From assembly GCF_001039355.2 (NCBI RefSeq), contig NW_019775552.1:308162-328936 (forward strand): DNA of 20,775 bases. Reading direction: 5' to 3'. Every line of letters starts with the position of its first letter. The first letter of the stretch is position 1. Source of the stretch: Lingula anatina (taxonomy: Eukaryota > Brachiopoda > Lingulata > Lingulida > Lingulidae). The translations under genes were made by a program, and so were the position numbers. The notes under the pieces were generated by a model that had not been told where the DNA came from, made no database searches, and saw only the letters and a list, made by a program, of their open reading frames with translations. Positions 1-9,784 of this stretch are shown piece after piece.

Positions 1-1425
1 TGTCCATGGGAGCTCAAAGTCCCACAATGAATATGCCAAAAAGATAATGAATATTTCACTCTAAAAATGTATAACTTCCAGAAAAAGAAGCCAATTAGAC
101 TGCTTTTCCAACTCAGGCTGCATTTTAGTCCTGTGTTTCTTTTTGACAATCATAAGTAACACTGTTTTCCCATAATGGTCATCATGGCAGAAGCACCAAA
201 AATTGTGTTTTCTTCTATTTTGACGCAACATTACATAATGCTTAACAGCATAATACATCAATTTTTAATAATAAAATATGTGTGTCATGGATTTTCAGAA
301 AATGAGACTAGCATGGGTCTTCAAGCCCGTGGAGGTTCTAAGAAGTGAAAAATTAAATTTTCACAAAAAACTGTTAAATTGCCAGAAAAATTTACCAAAC
401 AGACTGCACTGCCTACTGAAGCTGTATGTTAGACCCATGTTTCTTTCCTGTAAGTTTGAGAACAGTAAGTGACATGATTTCCCTTAAATGGTCATCATAG
501 GAGCAGTGCCCAAAATAGGGTTTTTTTTNATTTTAGTCCTGTGTTTCTTTTTGACAATCATAAGTAACACTGTTTTCCCATAATGGTCATCATGGCAGAA
601 GCACCAAAAATTGTGTTTTCTTCTATTTTGACGCAACATTACATAATGCTTAACAGCATAATACATCAATTTTTAATAATAAAATATGTGTGTCATGGAT
701 TTTCAGAAAATGAGACTAGCATGGGTCTTCAAGCCCGTGGAGGTTCTAAGAAGTGAAAAATTAAATTTTCACAAAAAACTGTTAAATTGCCAGAAAAATT
801 TACCAAACAGACTGCACTGCCTACTGAAGCTGTATGTTAGACCCATGTTTCTTTCCTGTAAGTTTGAGAACAGTAAGTGACATGATTTCCCTTAAATGGT
901 CATCATAGGAGCAGTGCCCAAAATAGGGTTTTTTTTCTAATTTTGATGCAACATTACATAATGTTTAACAGCATAATGACCATCAAATGTTATTAATAAA
1001 ATATTAGTAACATGGACATTCAGAAAACATGACAAGCAAAGGTCTTCACGATCAAGTCACACCTTAAAAATGCCAACATGTGAAAAATTAAATTTTCACA
1101 AAAAACTGTTTAACTGCCAGAAAAAATTACCATACAGACTGCATTGCCTACTGAGGCTATATTTTAGTCCCATGTTTCTTTCCTGTAAGTTTGAAAACAG
1201 TAAGTGACATGATTTTACTTAAATGGTCATCATGGGAGCAGTGCCCAAAATAGGGCTTTCTTCAAATTTTGATGCAATATTACATAATGTTTAACAGCAT
1301 AATGACCATCAATTTTTAATTATAAAATATTAGTATCACGGATATTCAGAAAATGTGACTAGCAAAGGTCTTCAGGCCCATGGAACTTCAAAGTCACATC
1401 CAGAAAATGCCAAAATGTAAACAAG
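1..1425. repeat. Satellite A, tandem ~315-326 bp monomers
   Basis: Tandem, diverged copies of an AT-rich unit. The landmark 'gcaacattacataatg' with 'ttaacagcataat' recurs near 222, 630, 945 and 1271, giving spacings of 408 (inflated by the duplication at the N), 315 and 326. Other shared blocks are 'tggtcatcat', 'gtgaaaaattaaattttcac' and 'gactagca..ggtcttca'. Short open frames on both strands repeat with the unit and are by-products of it, not genes. The same family reappears at 2740-3122. Confidence 0.85.
122..936. repeat. Exact 407-bp direct duplication around an N
   Basis: Bases 122-528 and 530-936 read as identical throughout, at an offset of 408, with the single ambiguous base N at 529 between them. 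Neighbouring satellite A copies are clearly diverged from one another, so this perfect identity stands out. Both blocks end in the same T8 run. The simplest reading is an unmerged contig overlap rather than a biological duplication. Confidence 0.85.
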
Positions 1426-1439
1426 ACAGCACTGTTCTG

Positions 1440-1745
1440 AAATGGGTTCATTTCTATTTTTAACACTTTTTTAACATAAAACAAAATAAACATTTTACTG
1501 CCATTTTTATATGACCAACTAAGAAAATTGATGAGATGGGAAAAGTATCAAAAGAACAGTGTTAAATGTCAGATTTCCTCCAATCTGAGATTCTGTACAT
1601 AGTGGATGATTGAATCTGGCAAACTGCAATGATATGAGTTTATTTCCATTTTTGACACTTCATTACACAATACACAATATCAGGTTTACCATCATTTTTA
1701 CATAATCAACTAACAATGTTGTAAAGATGCAGGAAATATCAAACA
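1440..1745. repeat. Diverged tandem pair, ~194 bp period
   Basis: 'tttctatttttaacactttttta...ccatttttatatgaccaactaa' from about 1449 matches 'tttccatttttgacacttcatta...catcatttttacataatcaactaa' from about 1643, and both continue to 'gaaaagtatcaaa' or 'ggaaatatcaaa'. This is an old tandem duplication lying between the satellite A and satellite B blocks. No coding content seen. Confidence 0.6.
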
Positions 1746-1799
1746 AACACTTTTACGTATCTTATTAGTTAAATAAAGAGACTGTTAACATGCTTAAGA

Positions 1800-2630
1800 A
1801 TTGAATCTGAGGAAATGTGAAAAAACAGTATAACTTCTAAAATAATGGCCCGATTATGCTGATTTTCAAACTCAACCTGCGTTTTAGTAAGATTGACCAT
1901 TCCTGTGAGTATAATGACAATTGGCCAATCCGTTTTTCTTATATTGTGTTATCAGTGTTGCATTTATATTGGAAAAAGTGAAAAAAAACAGCTAAACTTC
2001 CATAAAAATGACCCGATCATGCTGATTTTCGAACTTGACCGGCGTATTATGAATATTCATCAGTTCTGAACATTTCAAGACAAAAGGTAAAATGGTGTTC
2101 CACTTATCATGTTTACGGTGTTGCATATATGCTGAAAAAAGCGAAAAAAAAGCATAACTTCCCTAAAAATGACCCGATCATTGACCGGCGTATTATGAAT
2201 ATTCATCAGTTCTGTATGTTTCAAACCAAAAGGTAAAACGGTTTTCCACTTATCGTGTTTACGGTGTTGCATATATGCTGAAAAAAATGAAAAAAAAAGC
2301 ATAAATTCCCTAAAAATGACCCCATCATGCTGATTTTCGAACTTGACCGGCGTATTATGAATATATCAGTTCTGTAAGTTTCAAACCAAAAGGTAAAATG
2401 GTTTTCCACTTATCATGTTTACGGTGTTGCATATATGCTGAAAAAAGTGAAAAAAAAGCATAAATTCCCTAGAAATAGCCTGATCATGCTGATTTTCGAT
2501 CTTGACCGGCGTATTATGAATATTTATCAGTTCTGTAAGTTTCAAACCAAAAGGTAAAATGGTTTTCCACTTATCGTGTTTACGGTGTTGCATATATGCT
2601 GAAAAAAGTGAAAACAAGGCAGCAAAGCTG
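1800..2630. repeat. Satellite B, five ~160-bp tandem copies
   Basis: The block 'gtttacggtgttgcatatatgctgaaaaaa' starts at 2111, 2257, 2417 and 2578, with a diverged first copy near 1948. Spacings are 163, 146, 160 and 161. The short 146-bp copy lacks about 15 bases ('gctgattttcgaac') present in the others at 'gatcatgctgattttcgaacttgaccggcg'. Each unit also carries 'gaccggcgtattatgaatat' and 'tttcaaaccaaaaggtaaaa'. Repeated minus-strand peptides in this block follow the repeat and do not indicate a gene. Confidence 0.9.
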
Positions 2631-2739
2631 TCAAATGTACAGACAAAAAGCAGGAAATAACAAAATAGGCTACTGTCAATTCTGATGTAAAAGTACATTA
2701 TGTTAAACTGCAAATTCAACATCAAATTTTAATTATGCT

Positions 2740-3122
2740 CAACAGGTAATACCAATGTAAGTAAAATGTGTAACAAGCATAAGGCTTCAGGCCCATGGGA
2801 GTTCAAGTTCACACTTTGAAAATGTAAAACTTCCAAAAAAAAAAAGTCAATTAGACTGCTTTTCCAACTCGAGCTGCATTTTAGTCCTGTGTCTCTTTTT
2901 TAAAAGTTTGACAATCATAAGTAATATGGTTTTCCCATGATGGTCATCATGGCAACAATACCCAATATTGTGTTTTCTTCTATTTTGATGCAATATTTCA
3001 TAATGCTTAACAGCATAAAGAACATCAGTTTTTAATAATAAAATATACGTATCGTGGATTTTCAGAAAATGTGACTAGCATGGGTCTTCAAGCCCAAGGT
3101 GGTTCTAAGTCACACCTTGAAA
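2740..3122. repeat. Satellite A copy on the far side of satellite B
   Basis: The stretch from 'ggcttcaggcccatgggagttcaa' through 'agtcaattagactgcttttccaactc', 'tggtcatcatgg', 'ttttgatgcaatatttcataatgcttaacagcat' and 'gactagcatgggtcttcaagccc' matches positions about 5-350 in the same orientation. It is cut by the N at 3123, after which unrelated coding-like sequence begins. Satellite B and the 194-bp pair therefore sit between two satellite A blocks. Confidence 0.8.
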
Positions 3123-3123
3123 N

Positions 3124-3725
3124 TCAATCCCCGTGAAAATAAGGTTATCGCGCATGCTTCGGGCCTGTAGGTCTACTTGTTTTTCCTTCAGTGTTACAAT
3201 TTCGTTTTTCAAGTGTGTAAGGTTATCTTGTACTGCGTCGATAACTTTCGTAGTTTTTGCCTCGTCCCTTTCAAGCATTTTCATATTTTTCTGCATCTCT
3301 TTCAGTTCAATTCGGTTGGTTTCTGATATTATGTTCAAAGCACTGAGTCCATCTTCAATTTCCCCGACCTTATCTTTCATACCTTTCATCTCGTTTTTCA
3401 TGGTCTCCATCGCATTCTCCATGTAAATCAGCCGGCGGTCTATTACGTCTAGCTTTTCCAGTCGTGCATTTACCTCGTCAACCTTTCTAGTAAGATTTCC
3501 AATCAATCCATACAAGTCTCCTGGTTGGGGCACTGGTGAAATATATCCCGGGAATTGTCCCTGGGGAGAAAACTGCAAAAACCCTTGTGGCTGCGGTGCT
3601 TGGCTCATTGTTGAGCTCACACGTGGTATTGGCGTCGAGTGATTCGGTGTCACCTGTATCTTGTTGACGCTTTCTCCACTGATATTCTTTTCTTTGTTTT
3701 TCCTTTTGTTGTTTTTCTTTACCAT
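3124..3725 (-). CDS. L1-like LINE ORF1 protein, N-terminal ~200 residues (truncated at the N)
   Basis: Uninterrupted minus-strand frame from ATG at 3723-3725 to the N at 3123, about 200 codons. Residues 1-20 are Lys/Arg/Asn-rich. Residues ~25-70 are Pro/Gln/Ser-rich and disordered. From ~73 to ~190 there is a long heptad-like coiled coil full of Leu, Met, Glu and Lys. It ends in LQARSMRDNLIFTGI, which resembles the entry into the RRM of L1-type ORF1 RNA-binding proteins (the Transposase_22 group). In that family ORF1p trimerises through the coiled coil and coats the element RNA. The RRM body and C-terminal domain are absent because the reading is cut at 3123, so this is a partial gene whose rest may lie on another contig. 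The frame is open over 600 bases, unlike the other relics here, so the element may be young. No ORF2 is visible next to it. The ORF1 class is fairly secure; the clade is not. Confidence 0.75.
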
Positions 3726-3867
3726 GTTTCATCATACCTCATGCTACTAAGCTGTCAAGGTAGAGTCCTTTCAATAAAGAAGAAAATGTAGAGGGCCTCG
3801 TTCATGAGCCTCTCCCACGACCGGAACCGGAATCAGTCCACACAATAACTGCGACACTGGTAGAGGG

Positions 3868-3945
3868 TAGGTATTTAGCGTCAGGAAATAGCCATCAAGG
3901 ACCCTTTCTAGTATTGATACCGATTTTATCAGCGATTGAAATGCA
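3868..3945 (+). repeat. Dispersed repeat C, copy 1
   Basis: 'tatttagcgtcaggaaatagccatcaaggaccctttctag...gattttatcagcgattg' aligns essentially without gaps to the reverse complement of 5545-5635 (same 'agcgtcag', 'tttctag' and 'gattttatcagcgat' blocks) and to the reverse complement of 5340-5426. It lies about 145 bp upstream of the LINE ORF1 start, in the opposite orientation. Family not recognised. Confidence 0.65.
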
Positions 3946-4819
3946 CTCTCTTACACTGTAATTATATGAGCTGCAGTTACCGGTCTGATAGTTTTTCAGG
4001 TAAGGAGTTGCAATGGCTTTGTTATCTGATAATTCTGATAATCACTGACAGCGATTGAACAGAACTTACCTGGATCTTCAAACAATTATAGAGCCCTCTG
4101 AGGTGGTTTAATTGGAAAAGGTGATCAAGAAAGGCCACCAATGCACATGTGCATCAATGCACATTTGAACTGGAAGAAAAAATCGGGTTGAGCTGTTTGC
4201 TGAGTTAAATCTATTAACCCATGCTTAAGTTTACAGCACTTATATTAAAAAAACACTCAGCAATCAAATCTTCGTTATGGATTCAGTGTTTTTATCCTTT
4301 AGACATTACTGTTATATTTGCTTACAGGTTTTATATCATAGAAGTTCCAATTCATTTTTTTTCTGTACAAATGTTAATTTTGAATGCAACTTTACAACGT
4401 ACGTCAGGGAATTGTATATCTCCTTTCTGACCTTATAAATAGAAATAAAATTTATATTAAGTTTTATTGTATCTTTCATTTTGCATTTTGTTTAAGAATT
4501 CAAAGTGATTTATGACGGTTAAATATGCATTCAATTTGGATTTTTATAGATCATACTTCGCATTGTAATATAGAGTTTGCATGATGTTCTAAAATGAAAA
4601 TGAAATCATTACCTTATAAATTTATATTATTTTCTGAAAAAAAAGACACTATGAACTTTATTTAGCATCAGAGTCAAAAAAGGAATGTAGATTTTGACAA
4701 CTTATAAAGATTTAAGTAAGGCTTTCATTCAAAAATAAAGAAAAATAGAACATTAAAAGAGCATTATTGCTGTTTTTCAAATTATTTAAAATTATGAAAA
4801 CTAAGGCTAAAACTTGTAA

Positions 4820-4859
4820 GCTACCGGTGCTTATTACCCCCCCCCCCCTTTCCGGTAGC
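4820..4859. other. 8-bp inverted repeat around a C12 tract
   Basis: 'gctaccgg' at 4820-4827 is the reverse complement of 'ccggtagc' at 4852-4859. The 24-base spacer contains C12 at 4837-4848. A cruciform or C-tract structure is possible. It could also be chance flanking of an expanded homopolymer. Confidence 0.5.
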
Positions 4860-5339
4860 ATTATAGCTGAGTGAACTTGGTTAAAACTTTTTGTTTAATT
4901 GGATAATTATGGATGAATCAATTTATTTATGAAAAATAATTTTGGCGGGCCTTTAATTATTTTTTAACGTTATTGCAGATTTTATAAAAGCTGAAAAAGT
5001 ATTTCATAGTCTCTTCAAACATAATCCAGACAACAGTAGAAAAAGACATTTTAATGAAAAAACAGCAGTGACAAATTAAAATTCTTTTTGAAAGCACATT
5101 AATTACATTACTTGAGACACCTGCTTTGAACACGACAGGTGAGCAATGCTACCCAATGCAACCCCCTTTTCTAGCTTATCAAATCTTTCAAATTGAGACC
5201 TCTAAAAGCAATATGAATATAATGGTTTTCTTTGTTTAGATAATGATTTAATTATGCAATAATGCTGACTGTATATTAGTGAACTGGTACGTGTTGGTCA
5301 TAGTATCCCAGTAGGAAAAATGCTCTAAAAATAGTACAC

Positions 5340-5426
5340 CGCCATCGTTGATCAAGTCGCCACTGACGCTAGAAAATCCCTTTGATGGCCATTTCCCTGG
5401 GCTAAATACATAAGTGAATATAAAAA
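5340..5426 (-). repeat. Dispersed repeat C, copy 2
   Basis: The reverse complement reads 'tatttagcccagggaaatggccatcaaagggattttctagcg...gacttgatcaacgatgg', alignable to copies at 3868 and 5545. Translated on the minus strand, copies 2 and 3 share IFTxVFS, Trp, GFS and GDxIxD at matching spacing, inside short frames at 5248-5439 and 5450-5689. That could be an old duplicated exon or simply nucleotide-level repeat similarity. No splice sites are convincing, so it is listed as a repeat. Confidence 0.6.
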
Positions 5427-5544
5427 AAACAGTTGCCACGCGTATTTGTTCACGGATATACTCGATACAGCCGATAAAATATGCCTATTACAACATGTAT
5501 CTGATGTAAACTGAAATTGCAGCACGTCGGAGGAGTGTTGGTAC

Positions 5545-5635
5545 TATCGCTGATAAAATCACCTGCAGGTCTAGAAAATCCTCCTGAGGCCCATTGGCTG
5601 ACGCTAAAAACCCTAGTGAATATGACTAAGTGGTT
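5545..5635 (-). repeat. Dispersed repeat C, copy 3
   Basis: The reverse complement carries 'gtttttagcgtcagccaatgggcctcaggaggattttctag' followed by 'gattttatcagcgatag', the closest match to copy 1. It lies about 200 bp from copy 2 in the same orientation, so copies 2 and 3 form a diverged tandem pair. Confidence 0.65.
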
Positions 5636-5689
5636 GTCACAAGTAATTCTCCACTGGTCTGTTTGATATGAACGATCAAAGTTCGCCAA

Positions 5690-6235
5690 TTTAATATTGA
5701 GAGTAATGGGCGCAAGCCAATATTTTACCCTAGTCCTAAAACCGAGCCTCGTTCTGGGTTAGATAAGCCGGAAACCGACTGTAAGAATGACATTCCTCAG
5801 CATCTAAATGATAAACAAGGATGTCTGCCTGTAAAAGCAGCAGCGGCGGTTTAAATAATCGCTATCTCGGTTCCTTTTTGTTTTTGACAGCAACATAGAC
5901 AGTGTTTAGGGAGAAAGTCACACAAATACCGACGTTGTTCACATTTCCTCTTCCTTTTTTAACTGCAATTACTATCGTCGATTCATGAAACCAATAAAGC
6001 AATTAAGTGACGACACATTGAATATAGTCAAAAGGTGCATTTCGCTGAGTGTTTACAAGATTTATCTTTAGTTTTTCGAATCTATTGTGGGCATTCCCTA
6101 GCTATTTATCTTCGTGCACATTGAAAATTGTCTGGACCTATGATTCTTTTAAAAGTAAGGGCCTTTCTATACGCCTTTACCCCTATCAGGTTGGGGCCTA
6201 ATAGAAAATGGGGAACCTTTTTGGTTATGTTTGTA
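5690..6235. other. Non-coding stretch, nothing recognised
   Basis: Mixed-composition DNA between repeat C and the tyrosine-recombinase relic. No exon, RNA gene or repeat could be supported. The end nearest 6235 may still belong to the decayed DIRS-like element, but the translated frames are no longer recognisable there. Confidence 0.4.
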
Positions 6236-6239
6236 TTGA

Positions 6240-6640
6240 CCCGAACTAATTTGTGAAGTACTCCAACCGTAATGGGTCGGGGAGTCTAGAATCAGGGGCT
6301 GGGTTCAACTAGTGACAACCTGTGAGCATTTTGTTAATAAGGAACGAACTGGTGGGCTCTTGGTGGTCAGCCAGTTTGTGGAAGTAACCCATTTTCGAGA
6401 TTCCTGACAAAATACAAAATCCTGTTAGGGTAGAGTTTCCTTTCAGAGTGGGAAATATATAACAGTATGTCAGCTATTGTGGCTGGAAAACGTAGGGAGG
6501 AAAGACCTTGTGGCTGTCTGAAATGATGAGACATTGTTAAAAGCCTTGTGGTAGCCCTTTTCTGACGACGGTTCCATAGATGCATCCCTTACTTGTTGGG
6601 CAGTGTCAGCAAGCTTTGTGGTAATAGCTGACTTGGGAGT
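6240..6640 (-). pseudogene. Tyrosine recombinase (DIRS-like), core-binding region, decayed
   Basis: Minus-strand peptides spread over three frames follow the N-terminal, core-binding half of the tyrosine recombinases carried by DIRS/Ngaro-type retroelements. In order they are: LADTAQQVRDASMEPSSEK then YHKAFNNVSSF (about 6620-6500), FPATIADILLYISHSERKL and NRILYFV (about 6490-6400), GYFHKLADHQEPTSSFLINK (about 6385-6325), and PDSRLP, with ITVGVLHKLV in a neighbouring frame (about 6290-6245). In intact elements the enzyme integrates circular cDNA. Several frameshifts and stops break this copy, and the catalytic half with the Arg-His-Arg-Tyr residues is not visible. It lies immediately 3' of the reverse transcriptase relic, matching the RT-then-YR order of DIRS-like elements. 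The family is fairly secure because motif order and spacing hold through the frameshifts. Confidence 0.75.
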
Positions 6641-6779
6641 GGAGTTGGAGTGTTGGACATGCCTAAAGCGGACTGCTTGAACGATTGAACCTGAAGACGT
6701 GAAAGGGAATCACCTAAGTTATTCTTGCAACCCGGGATGTGATTTGATTAAAACAAAATGTTATGTTGGAGACAGTTGC

Positions 6780-7468
6780 AGGTCAGTACAAAAGGTCGAA
6801 CAAATGCATAATGTGAGGGTCCTTGGACGTCTGCTTGTTTATGATATGTACCAGTATAGTATCCCCCCCCTCATGTGAAACCCAGCAAGTTTTGATCAGC
6901 AGGGTGAACCATAAGAATCCTGAAAGCTGATTCCACATCAGTTTTAGCCATCCAAGAAAGATGTCCAGACTTATTGATGAGTTCATTTTGAATTTTTAAT
7001 TGTGTGATATTGAACTGATGAGAATTCCTTGTCAATACCATCACTGACTGACTGCCCTGCGGGGAAGGAGAGATCATAGAAAAATCTTAACTTGCCTGGG
7101 TCTTCCTTGGGGTGAAGGCCAATGTGAGAAGGGTTAAGACGCGAAAGGGCCTGCCATGGCTCAATTTCTGATCTACAACCTATCCAGGGCGGATTTATGA
7201 TTGCGACCCGAAAAAGAGTATTGCAAGCCATTGTGACCCAGCCTGTATCCAGCTGTAAAACCTGAAACCTATTGAAAATGCAAAGGTCAAATCCAAGGGC
7301 ATATTTGAAATCTTTACATATGACTTTCAGCCAGCCATCTATAGAATTTTTCCCATAATTCCTTTGATTTGGTAGATATTTAGCATTTAATTTTGCCAAT
7401 TTTGGGCAAGAGTGCATTGCAACAAGCGCCACACCTAGACCCAAGTACCGACAAAGCCCAAAATTCAC
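6780..7468 (-). pseudogene. Reverse transcriptase of a DIRS-like retroelement, decayed
   Basis: A 161-codon open frame (7468-6983) ends in PKEDPGKLRFFYDLSFPAG, SVSDGI and SSVQY, the pattern that opens the RT palm in DIRS-like elements. After a frameshift near 7000, an overlapping frame continues with AKTDVESAFRILMVHP and LLGF, containing the first catalytic Asp (in DVESAF). A further degraded stretch near 6800 reads HIMHLFDLLY, where the second catalytic motif (LDD-type) should be, but only one Asp is visible. Upstream of PPWIG the match fades. The thumb, RNase H and methylase-like domains expected before the recombinase are missing: only about 150 bases separate the RT remnant from the recombinase remnant, implying an internal deletion. 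Not functional. Confidence 0.78.
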
Positions 7469-7499
7469 ATGGATCGAGTTGAGATTATATGTGGCCTAC

Positions 7500-7690
7500 A
7501 TACAAAAGCAGGGGCTCTTGTAGTTTAGGAGGAGAAACGTTCACGGTGACGTAGCAACGGAGCCGGCGGGGCCGGCGCACGATATCGGTCGGGGCTAAAA
7601 CCATGTGTACCGCCAACGACGCGGTGATGGTACAATGAATAGCGATTTCAAACTACGAAGTCCGGTGCCATAATAAATGAGTTAATGTTT
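7500..7690. repeat. GC-rich dispersed-repeat-like stretch
   Basis: 'gggctcttgtagtttaggaggag' followed by a CpG-rich run ('gtagcaacggagccggcggggccggcgcacg') contrasts with the AT-rich surroundings. The combination of 'gtagtttaggaggag' with a following 'gacg/ccgg'-rich run resembles an interspersed repeat I associate with bivalve genomes. This is from memory and unverified. It could instead be part of the 5' region of the DIRS-like element. Confidence 0.35.
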
Positions 7691-7933
7691 TTGTCACCCA
7701 CTGTAGTGATAATCAAGAATGTGTATCATATTCCTTATATTCGAAATAATTGACTTTCACTGAATGTTTTAGTGTAGAACAGTTTCATTAGCTATGTTGT
7801 TGTAATAGACTTGTGAGGATTATTTTGTCTATAGCTACTTATATTTGTCTGATCTTACCATCCAAAATTCCATCTGCTTGCAGTCAGACTTCATCAGGGA
7901 ATGAGGTTGTGACAGGTATGACAACCTATCACT

Positions 7934-8090
7934 CCCTCTGGTTCTGGTCCTCAAATCAAGTTCGGTCCCTTGGTTCTAAACTGTTTACAAGAAGCTCTGT
8001 ACTGGTCCTACACCTGTAAATGTCCATCATGACGAGTTCAAACGTGTTCCCCAAACGTGTCCTTAGCTGACTCTATTATGGTCTCCAATA
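7934..8090 (+). repeat. Dispersed repeat D, arm 1
   Basis: From 'ccctctggttctggtcctcaaatcaagttcggtccc' through 'aactgtttacaagaagctctgtactggtcctacacctgtaaatgtccatcatgac' to 'cgtgtccttagctgactct', this is nearly identical to the reverse complement of 13890-14046. The frame at 7813-8019 overlaps it and is not a gene. Family unknown. Confidence 0.85.
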
Positions 8091-8099
8091 TTTGAGGTT

Positions 8100-8900
8100 T
8101 AAAACTTTGAGAGGCTACCAAAAAACTTACGTAAACTGAATGTTAGAAAGAAATGCATTTCAACTATTTAAATTGTATTATATTTGCTATAATATATTCT
8201 CATATTTTTTAAAGAACACAAACGTTTTGCTGCGTGACTACCTGTAGGATGCTTAATACTACAACAATATATATAGCGTTCTCTGCTACTGGTTTTCAAG
8301 ACAGTTACATTCGTGGGTGATTGTGTGCATGTGGGGGGGGGGGGGGGGGCTACTCACTCACTGTCATGATCGTGCGTTCTTTATTCCGTTTCAAGTTAGC
8401 TCTTATTTTCATATGGACGCGTTTATTCCCGTGAATTTCCTAAATGTCCACTGGACTGTCAAGAACTATAGTGATTCAGAGCTTAAATCTTATCAGAACT
8501 TAGTCCCTTATATAGGCACAGTATAATGGATTTTCACTGCATACGTTTTATAAATCTATTAATACTGCAATTTATGTAAAGAGCTCCATATGAAGGATAG
8601 TCTATCTACTTTATTCATTTACGCGTTTTGTTTTCAGAATTTTTTTCAATTTTCAGGATTTAGGATTTAGGTATGGTCATTATTAAACTGCCAAAATGTA
8701 GGCGTTTTGTGCAAGTAGTATTTTCGAATCAGCGGATCTAAAATAAACATAGTTTATTAATAAACGCGCAATATATTCGTAATTAAAGCCCATTTGCCTG
8801 TTTGACTGCATTCAAACTAAGGCCAAACTGACCATAATGTGTGTTTGATTGACGGGGCTGGTTTAGAGATGTGCTGCATACCTTGTTGGTATTTATATAT
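8100..8900. other. AT-rich non-coding stretch with a G17 tract
   Basis: No exon, transposon end or RNA gene recognised. Notable only for a G17 run at 8333-8349 in a short sequence of higher GC. The open frame at 8317-8526 starts before and reads through the G tract and has no coding character. Confidence 0.5.
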
Positions 8901-9238
8901 TACATACAACATTGGTCAAAAAGGTTGTCCCACCCCCATTCCCATGTGCTTTTACTTACAAATGATCACCTCACAGCTGTAAATTGTTAGAAATAGTGCC
9001 TTTTATTCCAGATACCGTGTCGAACACGATTAGGGGTTCAAAAAATATAAAATAGTGGTGAAAATATACAAATTTAATACCATTAAATAAATTTTTAACA
9101 GGTTCCCCCTCAAATCCAATGTTTCACTGCGGTTTCGCCAGATGTAAAGAAATGTCTATTAAATTGAAAAGAGGCCATAAAATGTCACTAAATTTACACA
9201 CAATTAGCATTAGGGTGTGCTCGTTATAGATCACGTGC

Positions 9239-9556
9239 CTAATAGCGAGTGCGGCTGCCACGTACTGCAAGTATCTCCTGTAGATGGCGCGAGCACGGGT
9301 AACAGCACGGGTAACAGTTCTGTTTTATGGGATATTGTCCCATTCTTCTTTAACAACTTGGGGGAGATGGTCCACGTTTTTATGGAATTGGGTCTCCTCT
9401 GCAATTCACACTCCAATTCATGTCACAGTTAATTCGTAAGGTTAATATCAGGGATCAAAGATGGAGGGTCCATCCTGAAAGCATTGTGTTTCCACAACAA
9501 ATCACTTGCCACGCGAAAAGTGTGAGCAAGTTTGCCGTCATGATGAAGCCTTGAGT
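9239..9556 (-). pseudogene. Tc1-like transposase, C-terminal fragment (left arm)
   Basis: The minus strand gives RVASDLLWKHNAFRMDPPS followed by LIPDINL where the right arm has SPNNNPIEHL, so the position of the third catalytic acidic residue is lost. It continues with EEWDNIP-type residues and ends VRGSRTRY before a stop at 9241-9239, matching the usual C-terminal RGGHTRY-like tail of Tc1 transposases. It is broken by stops and frameshifts and carries a 12-bp tandem duplication ('cacgggtaacag' at 9294-9305 and 9306-9317). Only about the last quarter of the enzyme is present. Confidence 0.75.
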
Positions 9557-9784
9557 TAACCCATAAGATAAGAGTTTCTTTAGCCAATTATAAAAATCGG
9601 AAATCATTTTCCTTTTGGAGCAATATACAGAGTAAAATAATAAAATAATACAATAAATAAATATATTAAGAATTTAGTTTTGAGATCAAATTAAAATGCG
9701 TCACTGCATTTGGATAAAAGCTGTTTAAAAAGCGTTTACTGCCTTTATAAGACAATTCTTGAAGATGGAGTGAGATATCAGCTA

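Larger units (their letters stand above)
3726..5240. other. Non-coding stretch upstream of the LINE ORF1
   Basis: 3736-3865 is of more balanced composition ('gagcctctcccacgaccggaaccgg') and may be the 5' UTR of the minus-strand LINE; that is inference from position only. 3868-3945 holds a dispersed repeat listed separately. 3950-5240 is AT-rich with no recognisable exon or RNA gene; short open frames such as the one at 4221-4430 show no coding character. A C12 run with flanking inverted repeats lies at 4820-4859. Confidence 0.5.

Noticed and set aside
61-880. Repeated 60-66 codon frames on both strands in the first 900 bases
   Set aside because: They recur with the satellite unit and the duplicated block; no start context, domain or codon bias.
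2075-2725. Phe/His-rich minus-strand frames (FFSFFSAYMQH-type)
   Set aside because: They are translations of the ~160-bp satellite B and shift frame between copies.
3133-3735. Other frames overlapping the LINE ORF1, including an 82-codon minus frame and a 97-codon plus frame
   Set aside because: Shadows of the ORF1 frame, which alone shows the coiled coil and RRM-entry motif.
7813-8019. 68-codon plus-strand frame with a Ser/Leu-rich C-terminus
   Set aside because: Half of it lies in dispersed repeat D and the rest has no family resemblance.
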